DNA of 64,000 nt from Neurospora intermedia. Taxonomy: Eukaryota; Ascomycota; Sordariomycetes; Sordariales; Sordariaceae. Positions 12,501 through 23,942 of this stretch are shown piece after piece; within the stretch, counting starts at the first letter, position 1; each line of letters starts with the position of its first letter. A program made the translations under genes and the position numbers. The stretch is taken from NCBI GenBank assembly GCA_037102815.1, contig BTPP01000003.1, positions 248,001 to 312,000 on the forward strand, given 5' to 3'. Below the pieces are notes generated by a model. The model searched no databases. It was not told where the DNA came from and saw only the letters and a list, made by a program, of their open reading frames with translations.

Positions 12501-14873
12501 ATATTCTAACTTACGGATTTCTTCTAAAGAACCCTTATAATACTAAAAGTTTATATATTAACTCGTTATCTTATATATTATTTTCTAATAATTTTATAGA
12601 ATATTATTTATTTATTGTCTTTAGTTCTGCTAAGGTTAGCTTTGGGTTTGGAGGCCTTGGATTTAATTTGAATTTAGGACTATAACGTTATTTATTTCCA
12701 TTAGTTGTAATCTCTTTCTATAGTTGGCTATCTTAATCCAATTTTTAATTCTTAATAATAAATATTACGAATCTATATAGTCCCCCTATAGGTTAGTATA
12801 GTTATTATACTAATACGTCCTATATAGTAATAATCCGTATTTCCGAGGGTCCTAAGAATTAAAAATCTTAGGCAAGGGACGGGATTGACTATTATTATAA
12901 TTACTACTATTATAGTATATTCTAGGCGTTGGTATTTAGTAATTATTATTTCCCTTATTATTATAATTGGATAGTCCTAAATTATAATTAGTATTATTAG
13001 AATTATAACCTATATTCGAATTATAGCCGCTCTATCTACTAGGATTATAAAAGTTTATATTATATATTATAATTATAGGAGTCTAAGGTTACTAATATCC
13101 TCCAATTCTAAAGTTTAAGAACTATTTAAACAACTTTATAACGTCTTTTAATTTTACTATATTATCCTCTTTACTATCTAATTCCTTATACGTTCCTATT
13201 TCTACCCCTAAAAACCGTACTACTTTTTTAATCTCTATAAAAGAAGCCGAAAATTCCTTCGCACCTAAACCCATTAATATTACATATCCTAATACTATTA
13301 GCCTATCTTCCAACCTCTACTTAATTCCCTTATTAATAGTTATTACTTTCTAATTATCCTTTACTATTCCGTTTAATACTACGCTAGCTACGATAGACCT
13401 TAATTCCTTCGATTTAATTCTAATAAACAATTTCTCCGCCCTTCTAAAATATTCGTCAATTAACTCCTTAAACCTCCTTCTAAATCCTATAATATCTAAT
13501 ATAATATTTAAATCCGTCCTCTTCATTTCCTATTTTTCCTTCGCTACTTATATAATATTTGCCTTCCTTATCTTTTCCTTCTCTTCTAATTCTACCTCCT
13601 ACTATAATTTTATATCTCCCTTTAGACCTCTCCGAAACTAGGTCTTAAATATTATATTCTAACTAGTAACGTTAATTCTAGCTAAGGCTAGGGTCGCCTC
13701 TATTTCCTTAATATATTTACTAATATTATTAATATTCCGTCCCGCGAAGTATAGCTATATTAAATTTACTATATTTATTCGTCGCCTTACTAGTAATAGG
13801 CTTAGCTGGGAGATAAATAGTGAGCTTTCTTTCGAAAATATTAAAGTGTCCGATCGTCTTAATAGTGACGGTATTTTTATTCGCTCCAATAATATTATTA
13901 GCGGGATTGCTACTAATAAATTTATTAGGATTATTTATACGGAGGGTTCTATTAGGGATACCTCCGTAAGGGTTAGTACTATTATTATCCTTAAGAATAA
14001 CCCCGAATTAATTGAAAGATCTTTAATAGCTTTAAGACCTACCGGGATATTTAGGAATAACGTCGATAGTTTACCGCCTTTAGTATTAAAATTTTATTAA
14101 TTATCAAGTTCTAAGTTGGCGGCGTACAGGTTATTAGCGTACTAAATTTCAATATATATAAGGAAGTCCTATAAGTACTTTACTGAAATAAAATAGAATA
14201 AAGAAAACGTTCTAATAGTAAGGGCATTATAAAGGCCCTATAATTATAGTACTAAATACCCCTAACGAGGAATAAATAATTAAGTATTAGCATTCTTAAT
14301 TTAACTGCGTCTATCTATACAAAAATTTTATTTAATAATAGTTAAAAAATTGAACGAAGCTAAAAGGTACTTCGGCTCTGTAACTTTAAATTTCGGGGGT
14401 ATAAACTCAATAACGCTAAAACTGAAGTACAACGTCGATCTTATCTTTCGTCTAATATTTAAAATAGTAAATTAATATTTTAAAATTCAGGTACCTAATA
14501 AATAAGTCTTCTATCCGAAGTCTTATTTTTTTGTAATTAGGTACTCTAGAGATTTAACTTAATATTCAATAATAATATTAAGTAGCGTTCGAATATAATA
14601 TATAAGGATAGGATCGATAATTAAAGTATTTAATTCTATTGAAGGTTATTGAGGCTTATTGTATTCTAGTAGGGGAGGGATATTATATAGGATATTAAGC
14701 GGGGTATTAATATCTTGTTAATAATAGGTTATAGTAACGCTTTTTGTACGTCGTGCAGTATATATACAGCAAAAGTTAAAGAAAACAATTCGTTTCGTTC
14801 GTTCGATTAAATTAGAATAAAACGGCGATGAAGGATAATACTTTAAAATAATCCGGTATTATCCACTATAAAA

Positions 14874-15005
14874 TGTAATAATTTCTCATTGGTTGAAAGT
14901 CGGCTAAAGAGTAGAAAAGAGGATAGGATCCGGAGACCCCCACTAGCGCTAACTTAAATAGGTGAAGAGCCGTCAATTCACGTAACACACAACAAGTGGG
15001 TCTCA
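14874..15005 (-). repeat. Right LTR (5' LTR of the element)
   Basis: A 132-bp copy of the left repeat with the same termini and length. It retains near-normal base composition, unlike the interior directly inside it. The five bases outside it (ggttc) do not match those outside the left copy (taaaa), so no target-site duplication is visible. Confidence 0.88.
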
Positions 15006-16255
15006 GGTTCCAACCCTGGGGACGGAGAAGCGCCTCTATGCGCTGTGATTGGTTAGCGAGGTAGCATCCGAAACAAGGCGTCAGCTGTTTCGAAACACCC
15101 AAAGGCACCCAAGAAAAGCCGATGAACCCCTTCCTCGCCTCGCTCGCCTGCAGAATGGGTTACTGTGGGTGGCTCCCGGTGGGCGACCAATGAACAAGCC
15201 AGAACAACGCCCCTAAGAGGTTCCGAGATCCTGTTGGCTGATTGTTTGTTTCCTTTCTCAGATGCGACCTTGGCTGTCACCGTCTCCATAGGTCCCTGGG
15301 GTTGAGAATGTGCAACATCGCCGCCGAACGAAGTGGATAGAATACATATTAAAAAATGATACGTATGTTTGATTTGGGCAGCATGTTGATGAATCTCAGA
15401 ATGGAAGTTGTCAAACCTCCAGAAGCCGCGGTAAACGCGCTGCCTTGCACATTGATATAGTACATGCAACCCTGATCACCGCATCGCACACATGCACAGC
15501 GGTTAAAACATCTTGTTCGTCTCCGAGTCCCTTTCCATCCATGATGATCTACTACATTCTTAATTTTACTTTACTTTCCTTTTCCTTTTCTCTCTAAAAA
15601 AGAAATGAGATTGTTCGTATGCCTCAGACGACATAGGGGTATCGAATGGTAACCCAATAACACAAAACACACTCCCAGACTTTATAGCACGCCCCAAGAG
15701 CCATATTGTCGTGACCTAACCTCAAACTCCCGTCCCTTTTACATGGCGCAAATTTGTACAGTCGATGAATCCCATCCGCATTTGTTGCTTTTCCTGCCAC
15801 TTTATGCAATTGCACAACATAACTACCACTCATCGGTAGCTTCTACTCTTCAATGCAAGTGCCATGCTCCAGCCACCCTAAAAATCGTTGCTTCCTTCGC
15901 AGTCGTGATACATCATATCTCTCCGACTTCGCCGCTCAAACGCTGAGCCTCACTTCTTCTCGCCCTTGCTCCCTTTCCTATTGAGCTCCTCGGTGCATCC
16001 CAAAAAGTGGCCTATAAAAGATCCGTGGCAGGCTGCAGTATGAACGAAACACCTGGAACAGAATCTTGCCTCGGAACGCTTTGATGTGCGCACTCGGGTG
16101 GTTGGCCAAATGCTCTGCTCGACTGGCCGGATTCCGAGGCATTCTTTCCCAGCCGCTTATTACCCTTCAGCAATATTCCCCGCATCACTGCCGGCAAGCA
16201 ACTCGACCGACAGACTTATGGGCTTATCCACAGCCGGTGGGTGATCTGTATCACG
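15006..16255. other. Intergenic between the retroelement and the Zn2Cys6 gene
   Basis: Base composition returns to normal immediately after the right LTR. No gene is supported. The part nearest 16255 should be the 3' untranslated region of the minus-strand regulator. Confidence 0.5.
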
Positions 16256-19132
16256 CTAGATAAGCTCAAAACCAGTCTTTAACAGTTCGGGGCCCGTTGC
16301 CAGCATCGGACGTCCTTGCATTGGAAACGGCCAGAACAGGGGATTTTCCGTTGCGCTGGCCGTATGCTTAACATTTCCAGGCTGAACTTCCGCTCTGGTC
16401 GCTGAACCGTGTCCTGATTCTACCCCCTCTCCCCATTTGCAGTTGAAGTCTTCCTCGGTAACTTCGGGAACGAAGAAATTGAGGCTGTTTGTAACCGGTC
16501 GAGTGGTTGGATAGCGGTCGACCCTGACACGTTGCTGTCCGTCCTCTCCACCTATCGTCTTGATGTCCACATCAATATTCCACTTCTTGGCCAGGTACTT
16601 CAGTATGTTGAGCGCTTGTTCGGCGAAGTGGTGACATGGTGCCATCTCCGTGAGATCGGCAATTCCTCGACTTATGGCTTCGCCAACACGAGGATCAAAC
16701 CTCGGATGGCCATGGTCATTGGGTTCCGCTTGACCTATGCCTCCAGCGGGGTCGGACGTTGTTGAGGACGTGGCCCCAATCGCCAGGTGCATGATGGAGG
16801 ACGTGAGCACAAAGTAAGGGACAAATGATGGCGTCCGTCTTAACGTGTACAATTGCGAGTACGAGCGCACAAGCCCCAATATGGCATCGGCTGCCTGTAT
16901 ACACACATCACGCGGAGAAATGCTCGATCCAACAATGCGAAGTTTGATCAACGGCCGGAACAGGAGAAGAATGGCAAAGTGATAATACATGCTATGTCCA
17001 GTGTTAGAAACGCCTCTCAACTCTTGCAACGGACCAGAGATCTTTAAACTTACTGCGCGAACAACACAGCGGGAGTGAAGTTATGGCCAAGTCGCAACAC
17101 CTCTGGTATCCTATCATACCAGTTCAAATACTGTGTATATATCTTGAGCAGATCTCTGCTCGTAAGCGGCCGGCCAGGGGAGTGAAGGACGAATAATGAT
17201 TGGTGAACTAGCTCGCTTAATTCACAGAAGCATTTGTACACCGATCGAACATTAGACGGTTGTTCGCACGATTGGTGCAGAGGAGCGCCTGTACCGCTCA
17301 TCAGCTTACCTCCAAGCACGACCTCCAAAAATGATAAATTCTTACCATCGTCTGTGTAGGGAATCCAAAGCGAGGCCTCAATGTCATCGATGATAGCGGG
17401 CTTCGGAGGCAGCTGCGGGAAGCACGAGCACTGGGGGAGCGAGCCGGTGGCCAACGACCAAGCACTATCACATTTCACCATTAGACAAACGCCGCGTGGC
17501 AATTCGGCGGAATGTACGGGACTCACTGGTCGAGCGCAAATGCACCCCAGAATGTGGCTGCTTGGACCGCACTTTCGTCACTATCCTTGCCGTCATCTTG
17601 AATCCGATGCAGTCCCATCTCTATCGCCAGTCGGATACTCTGTCCGGCATAGTACCAACTCTCAGAATCACGACCACAACTTGCCTCTCTGATGGACATT
17701 ATACCCAAGGCTTGAATGGTAGTTAGCGTGTGATGGTTTTCTTCTTGATAAAATAGTCGCTGGCATTCCTTGAAGAAGTGATCACCCGACGAATACGGGT
17801 CGTTCGGGTTCGCGCGAGTACTAGGCTGGCTGGAAAACCGGCAACCCAACGCCAGAAGCGCATTCACTAATAGGGACGAGCAAAAGCGAGGCCGTCCGTC
17901 CATAAAGTCCTTGAGGAAGTGTTCTTTGCTGAGAGACGCAAATGTGGGGTACTCCCAGCAAAAGTACAGCGCCAGCAGATGCTGAACAAGACCGTCATCC
18001 GAAGTGATGGTCGTCCATGTAGTAGGCGGTGCCCGCGAATGCAGTGCCTCGGTAGCAAGTACTTGGTCAAGACCGCGGAATCTCTGGTTTTCTGAGTTGA
18101 CGCCAGCCCGAGCTTCCGCCCACGATTCCGCTCTTGACTGCGATTGCTGCCCGTTTTCCGAAGTCCAGCTCATGGCCTTTGACTGCGAGTTACCACGCAC
18201 CGTCTGAGAATGAGAGGAGAACTGGCCGTTCCAGAGACTATGAGGCTCGGGATCATGTCTGATAGCCCGCGGAAATTGACCTGGATGGCCTTGAACCAGT
18301 TGGTACTGGCTTGGTTGAAACTCAGCCAGCTGATGCGGACCCGTAGTAGGGTGCTGGCCTGGCAGCCCTTGACCTGGAAATCGGCTGATGGGAGCCAACC
18401 CTGGAATAGCGCCGCCATAAGACCCAGTTGGGTCGCCCGAGAAATTAAAGGCACCGGGAGCTGACCCGACTAATCGATCGATGGAAGGAAGTGTGCCACC
18501 GCCCGAGGGAAGCGTCCCCTCCAGCCACGAGGATATCATATCAATGCTCTGGCCGTTGCGCAAGCGCTGTAAAACCCCGTCCCATTTATCCGTACGCCTG
18601 AGGGCGTTTATCACATGCTCGTTGTTCCGTTGCTCGCGCCTCAGCTGTTCGATCTCGTTTCTCAGTGTGTCCTTGGACTGACGGACAGGGACTTCGTAGA
18701 CACATTCGGTGTTCTGATATTTACATCGAGCACAAGGCTTTTCGCCGTCGCACTATAGAACAATCGGGGGGATTAGCCAATGGTTATTTAGGGACATCCG
18801 AGGTAGTGGAAGGGAAAGGGAGACCAAGACTCAAAAGAGTTCCCAGCCAACTAACACACCTTTGCGCGCTTCTTGCGGCACTCGGTGCAAGCCGTTGGAG
18901 TGACAAGTCCCAGTCCTCTCTTGCGTTTCGAGACGGTTTGGCTGGTGGTCGGACCCCCCGAGGGCGGACCGGTGGGCGGGCCGGAGGAAGAGGTGGAGGG
19001 CGTGGGCTGAGAAGCGGAAGCAGAGGCAGGACGGTTTCCTCCGGCCGTTGTGGAGGGAGCGGGCGATGTCGCAGGAAGGACCGGACGGCTCCCACTTGCG
19101 CTTGGATTGCCTCCTCCTTCCATTGGATCCAT
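16256..19132 (-). CDS. Zn(II)2Cys6 fungal transcription factor (881 aa, 4 exons)
   Basis: A sequence-specific nuclear regulator. The exons I infer are 19132-18860, 18752-17527, 17464-17054 and 16991-16256. Introns of 107, 62 and 62 nt with GTGTGT, GTGAGT and GTAAGT donors keep the frame exactly. The first intron interrupts the zinc cluster. Joined, C82, C85, C92, C98, C101 and C108 give the spacing CX2CX6CX5CX2CX6C. A basic KRKRG precedes the cluster and a short coiled linker follows (RNEIEQLRREQRNN). Then come the motif WDGVLQRLRNGQSI, a Gln/Pro-rich linker, and a fungal middle-homology region from about 290 on, with WEYPTFASLSKEHFL, LVNALLALGCRF and WSLATGSLPQC as landmarks. The start at 19132 gives a low-complexity Ser/Pro/Thr leader. 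The target pathway cannot be read from the sequence. The cluster is unlike those of XlnR or AmyR. Confidence 0.9.
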
Positions 19133-21677
19133 GTCTCAAGGCGGCCGTGACGGCCTGTGTTCAAATACCGCGCACCGTACGGTATACTCTGGAAACGATC
19201 CCGTCAACGCGCACTGACATGCTGTGCTGGGGAGCAAGGATGACGACCGGGCGATGAAGACGAGGCGGCGGCACAAGGAATTGCTTTCGGTCGGACGGTA
19301 GGTATGTCGTCCAAAGGAAAGGTACAAGGAAGTGAAGCTGGAGATGTGCGTGAATATTGAGAGCTGCCAGCGTATGTAAGGCTTAACGAACGGACCAGGG
19401 ACGTAAAAGACGTTGACTCCTAAAAGGCCTGGCTCGCGACAGGGATGATGATGATATTACGTTGATTCGTTAACGGCATGGCAATGCAGGTTGCAAAGTT
19501 CCTCGTCGAGGTAGCTCCATGCCTTTCGATGGGTGGAGACTAAAGACGGGAATCTGTATGCATCGGCGATCGAGGAATTGGACGAGCAAGTAGCACATAG
19601 GATAAGAACCGGAGCGCGAGTTGCGATGGTTAAGAGCTTGCGCGAGAGAGAGAGAGAGAAACGGACGCGAACGCGCTCGGATGTATTTTTCCAGAAAGGG
19701 TAAGAGTTATAGTATCTCGAGCTTCGGTTGGGATCAGAGGAAAGGTCGGTTGTAGTGGTGACGAAACTAGTCATGAGCTAACTTCTCCATACCTTTTCTA
19801 CCGCGAATCACGAATCGGCAATGGTAATGTCCCATGTGGTGAGAATTGGCCGAGCTTGCGCACCTCATCTCGCGATGTCGCGATGCTGTTCCCAGATCGT
19901 CCTGGTACTGGTACTAAATAGCCAGGCTCCGCGGCAAGATGGTGGGCGCTTAGCTGAGGGGTGCAACTGATGAGATCGGGGACGGCGTGGCGGCTGAGCG
20001 TCTTGCAAGTCCCCTTCCGGGATGGGAAAAAAAGAAGTTGGAGAGTCAAGAGAGCGGAATGGGGAGACGACATGGATCCAATCAAATTTGATGACGGGAT
20101 GACGGGCTTATCCACTAACGGTCCACAATGTGGGACACCCGACCTACCAAACCTCAACCCACGACGGCAACGTGAAAGCAAATGAAGTCAGGCTCGAGCC
20201 AAGTTGCCAGGTTTGAGGTCATGTTTTGCGATCTCGGCTCCTGCAAATGTCCGAATTGCCCCGAGATTCACCCTACGAGCCCACCACACAGAACCCCATA
20301 CAGGATTGCCGTACAGAAATCCCATGTCTCTTACCCGCGATCCCGTCTGTAGTGTAGATGTTACCCGCGTAAGCTCAGCTTGGAGCGTTGGTCACGTACC
20401 TTTTCCTTTTTTTCTTCTTGTTTTTTCTTTTTCTTTCTTTAAGGCTCGCTTGTCTCCTGTCCGTGATTTTCAAGAGATATCAACAGGACAGGAAACGGGC
20501 AGGAAGTGCGAATTGAGATCTCTCAGCCAAGAAACTTGAGACGGAGAGTTGGAGTCATTCTGATAGCAGTTCGACACAATATGTGTACATATGTATTATA
20601 CAGATTATCTGGGAGTTGGGGTTGCCATAGGCGCTTTGAAATCCCATAGCTGATAATTACTGGTTAAGCTTGAATCTGTCCTTTTCGATTGACTGGCCTC
20701 CAGGGAACATATGGAGCGAATCTGGCACCCATCGGGTATCTTGCCGTCAGAGGCACCAGCTATTGTACGTATATGGCTGTGTTCATCTAATATCTCACCG
20801 AGCAAATGGAAGTATCCATCTTGAAGCCCGCATTTGCATGTGTCCGTTCGGCTTCCGAAATCTGTGGTGGATGGACCCTGGAATATCTCCACTGACGTCG
20901 CGCCGCAGTCGGAGTAGGGGAAGGACAAAATCCAGTCTCAGGTATTGGAGTGCGTCAGGTAAGAGGGTCTGTTTACACTAGAGGACCAGAACTCATCGTA
21001 ACACTTTCATCACCAATTATCGTGAAAGTAGACATGCTTCGCACATCGTATTCTATCATACAAATGAGCCTGTAGAGTCGTTTATTTGTAAACTATACAC
21101 GATTCGCTGAGTTTTTCTTTTTTTTCTTTTTTTCTTTTCTTTTTTACATTGGACAGTGTTTCATGTTTCTGAGCAATAGTTTGATTTACTGTTATTCTCA
21201 ACGGTTGCTTCTGAGTCAACATTCGTACGGTGAACATACACTTCTAACATAGCACCTATTAATCAAGGGAAAAAAAGGAAGAGAAAAACCAAAAGGACAC
21301 ACACGTGCCAGGAACATGCCAGTCGAATGCATGACATATCAGCTTGGTCGTTGCCGATCGGAGATCTACACGTTTCGCGACTTAAAGTGTGGGGTTGGTG
21401 CAACCTTAATCCCTCATCGGTTGTGGCACGTATGGAGACATATGTTATACATCAAGTTCAAGTTCAAGCCGCCCCTACACATTCCGGTATACCGAAGCAC
21501 CCGAAAACAATCGATGCCCAACCCTTCAAGAGATACATACCCAATAAGGACTGGTGTTATACGGCAGCGGGGGATCCAACATGGCAGTATTGTCCTGCTA
21601 GCCTAAAATTAACCTAATGGTGACATGTATTCCTAAGAGTCCAGCATCCAACAACCCTCTAACCGTAAACACGACCC
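19133..21677. other. Intergenic, 2.5 kb
   Basis: This holds the promoter and leader of the minus-strand regulator (nearest 19133), including a GA repeat near 19645-19662 and CT/T-rich runs at about 20400-20450 and 21115-21145. A 107-codon minus-strand frame at 20605-20928 has an even composition but no recognisable domain or splice partner. No gene is called. Confidence 0.45.
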
Positions 21678-23240
21678 CTAACCCCTTCTTCTCTCTCCTT
21701 TGCTTGGACTTCTTCGGGGGGTTCGCGGAGGCAGCATCATCCTCACATCGGGAGAATTATCAGTGTCGGTCGCCTCGTCAAAAAATTGCTGACGAGCTCG
21801 TCTCGGGGTTTCGATGGGCGCAAAGATGTACGCCTGCTGTGGATTGTGAAACGCCGGGGTGCTGAAGATTGGATGGAGAGGAGTCGGCGGCGGCGCTGCT
21901 ACTGGTGCCGGTTCTGCACGTTTCCGGGGAGAAGATGGTTTGAAAGCTCCGGAGTCACGTAGGGAGCCGAATCCTATATTGGTACCAATGATAGCGACCA
22001 GGAATGCTGATAGGATGAAACCCTTTGTACAAGTTAGCAATGGGCTCATTCATGGTAGTGTGCGCGAATCTCCAACTTACCCAGGTTTTGTAGGATATGA
22101 TAGTAAAGAATTCGTTCAATATCTCGGCCATATTCCTTGCTGAGATCTGGGTCATCATCACAGTCGACGGGTCCTGATTCATACACGCTTCCCATTCGTT
22201 ACAGGGCAACTCCAAAGCCGGTGCCCGATTCAACTTGGGAGCGCACAAGTTTTTATGGTAATTGCTTGTACATTGCGATATTTCGTGCATCAGATTTGAC
22301 CGAGCCCTGTCAGCGGCACGCGAAAGATCGTTGCGTACAGCCATCACACAACTGAAGACTGCGAACAGGATAACGCCGATCAAGAACGTGTTGATGACGA
22401 ACTGTAGCCATCTCGAGAGCACCGCCGGAGCAGCAGGGTATTTGCTGACGGTGTCGAGGAAGCTGGTAAGCCAGCCAGAACTGGCATTGTTGTCTGTCGA
22501 TGACCGCCTCCTTCCAGGCCGTACGCCCTCCTCCCAGTCACTATCAGATTCATCGGATGCATGGTCGAGGCGAGATCGTACGCTTCCAACGTCTCGGTCG
22601 CCGCGCTGGCGTTTCCGCTTCCTTACTTGTCGAGGACGCCCATTTTGGAAATATTGCCTGCTGAACATGGCCTTGCCTGCTTGTAGTGGTGTATAAGCCG
22701 TAGCTGGAATTCTGAAACTGTCATCGAACATGGTCTCTGGCGTGTCGGGTGGCATTTCAGAGATGTCCGTCATGGCAGGACTCGCCTCTGAGGGCGACTC
22801 TAGCGTCTGCTCATCGGTTCGCTTCTGAGGTGTCGTGAAGGCGGGGTTTCGGAACTGGGGCGCCGTTGGCTTATTGTGTAGTTGAGGATTGAAGGATGTA
22901 TTGGGAGGTTTCAGGGTATCGCGGTGCTCGTTGACAATATTGCTTTGGGGAGCAGCTGAGGTGGCTCCGAACGTGGGGTTGCTAGTCTTTGATGGCTGCG
23001 AACTGAACGAAGCTATTGGCGCAATGACGTACTGTCAGCAAGAAGCTACTAGAGGATAGCATTGGAGACGAAACCGAAATTATGCCACCGCAGAGTCAAT
23101 TTCAAGAAGAGGCGTTGGCAATGCGACCTACATAGTGGTGGTTGCTTTGACAGTAAAGAAGCAAACGGGCTTGTGTGATCCACGGGCGGTTGTTTATCGA
23201 ATTCCCATTCCATTGGCGATTCGTTTCCTCGGCGATCCAT
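21678..23240 (-). CDS. brl1: Brl1/Brr6 nuclear envelope protein (461 aa, 3 exons)
   Basis: An integral protein of the nuclear envelope and ER. In yeasts it is needed for nuclear pore complex assembly and membrane lipid homeostasis. The exons I infer are 23240-23132, 23012-22081 and 22022-21678. Introns are 119 and 58 nt, and the phases close to 462 codons including the stop. The N-terminus (MDRRGNESPMEWEF, then HTSPFASLL) is typical of filamentous-fungal members. The core domain has a first membrane span (WLQFVINTFLIGVILFAVF), a lumenal loop with four conserved cysteines (ISQCTSNYHKNLC and ELPCNEWEAC), and a second span beginning GFILSAFLVAII after the last intron. The C-terminus is a Pro-rich disordered tail. 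It is divergent from the Iws1 gene across about 700 bp. Filamentous fungi usually have one Brl1/Brr6 gene, so the symbol stands for the pair. Confidence 0.9.
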
Positions 23241-23942
23241 GATGACGGGGCGGTCGACGTGCGCGTCGATGTTGATGCGTTAGGAAGTTCACATTTGTCT
23301 TGGGAGTTGATGGGTGGATGGACAGTCTTATGGTTGAGAGTAGAGGAGGGCGGGACGACGTTAAATGGTCCTCCCTTCTTTTTTTTTCATTGGGGATAAA
23401 GCTTCCAGAGGTCAGGGATACCGCGGAAGTTACCCAGGACAAAAAGTTCGGTTGTCGGTGGCAACGGCGCGCCAAAGTAAACACATGGAATTCGGTTCCA
23501 AATAATTTGGCCCTGGTCGTGACTGTCTGTCTTCTACGCCTACCCAGATAAGCGAGCTCCCTGGCTTCTGCTGCGTGCCTGGAGTGTCTTCAAGTAGTAG
23601 GGACACCCCACAGCGTGTAAAGCCACCCCATGCAAACTATCACTGCACTGACGCAGCAGCAACACCCGGCGCGGTAGATTTGCTCGTGGCTAAACAGCGC
23701 ACAGACCAAGCGGTCAGCCCGTCACCTCGTTTGGGGATGGATTGGAGAATTGAACCGACTTGAACTATTGTCTTTTACGCAAAACAACCAAACCGCCACT
23801 CAAAACACCGAAGAAATTTCAACCATTGCGTCGTCTTCTTTTCCGCCGATAGATTCTGCGTCTGGAAGAAAGTCCACTCTTGAACTATCCCAACGAACTA
23901 TCCCGCGTGCATCAGCACATCAACACCCATTCAGCAACAGCC
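23241..23942. promoter_or_regulatory. Shared divergent promoter of brl1 and iws1
   Basis: A 702-bp spacer between two oppositely transcribed housekeeping genes. It must contain both promoters. I see no clear TATA box near either start; the plus-strand leader before 23943 is C/A-rich. The iws1 frame is open upstream to another ATG at 23880, which would add 21 residues. I preferred 23943 (MSDAASPAG). Confidence 0.6.

Larger units (their letters stand above)
6430..15005 (-). mobile_element. Ty3/gypsy LTR retrotransposon, RIP-mutated fossil
   Basis: This is an 8.6-kb block bounded by 132-bp direct repeats that start TG and end CA. The interior is extremely AT-rich with abundant TA steps. On the minus strand, degraded parts are recognisable in order: a gag-like region (about 14.1-12.4 kb), an aspartic protease region (about 11.5-11.4 kb), reverse transcriptase (about 9.65-9.0 kb), RNase H (about 8.65-8.3 kb) and an integrase core (about 7.7-7.5 kb, with a short VGVDYF motif). 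The order RT, RNase H, integrase is that of Ty3/gypsy. A purine-rich tract on the minus strand abuts the left LTR (about 6562-6580), which makes the left LTR the 3' one. The coding parts are broken at very many places, far too many to be active. RIP saturation makes a clock age meaningless. It is older than several sexual cycles at least. Confidence 0.9.

Noticed and set aside
13846-14100. Open frame on the plus strand inside the AT-rich block
   Set aside because: It lies antisense in the gag-like part of the degraded element and is a by-product of biased composition.
20605-20928. 107-codon minus-strand frame with several cysteines
   Set aside because: No family signature, no signal peptide and no splice partner; kept as intergenic.
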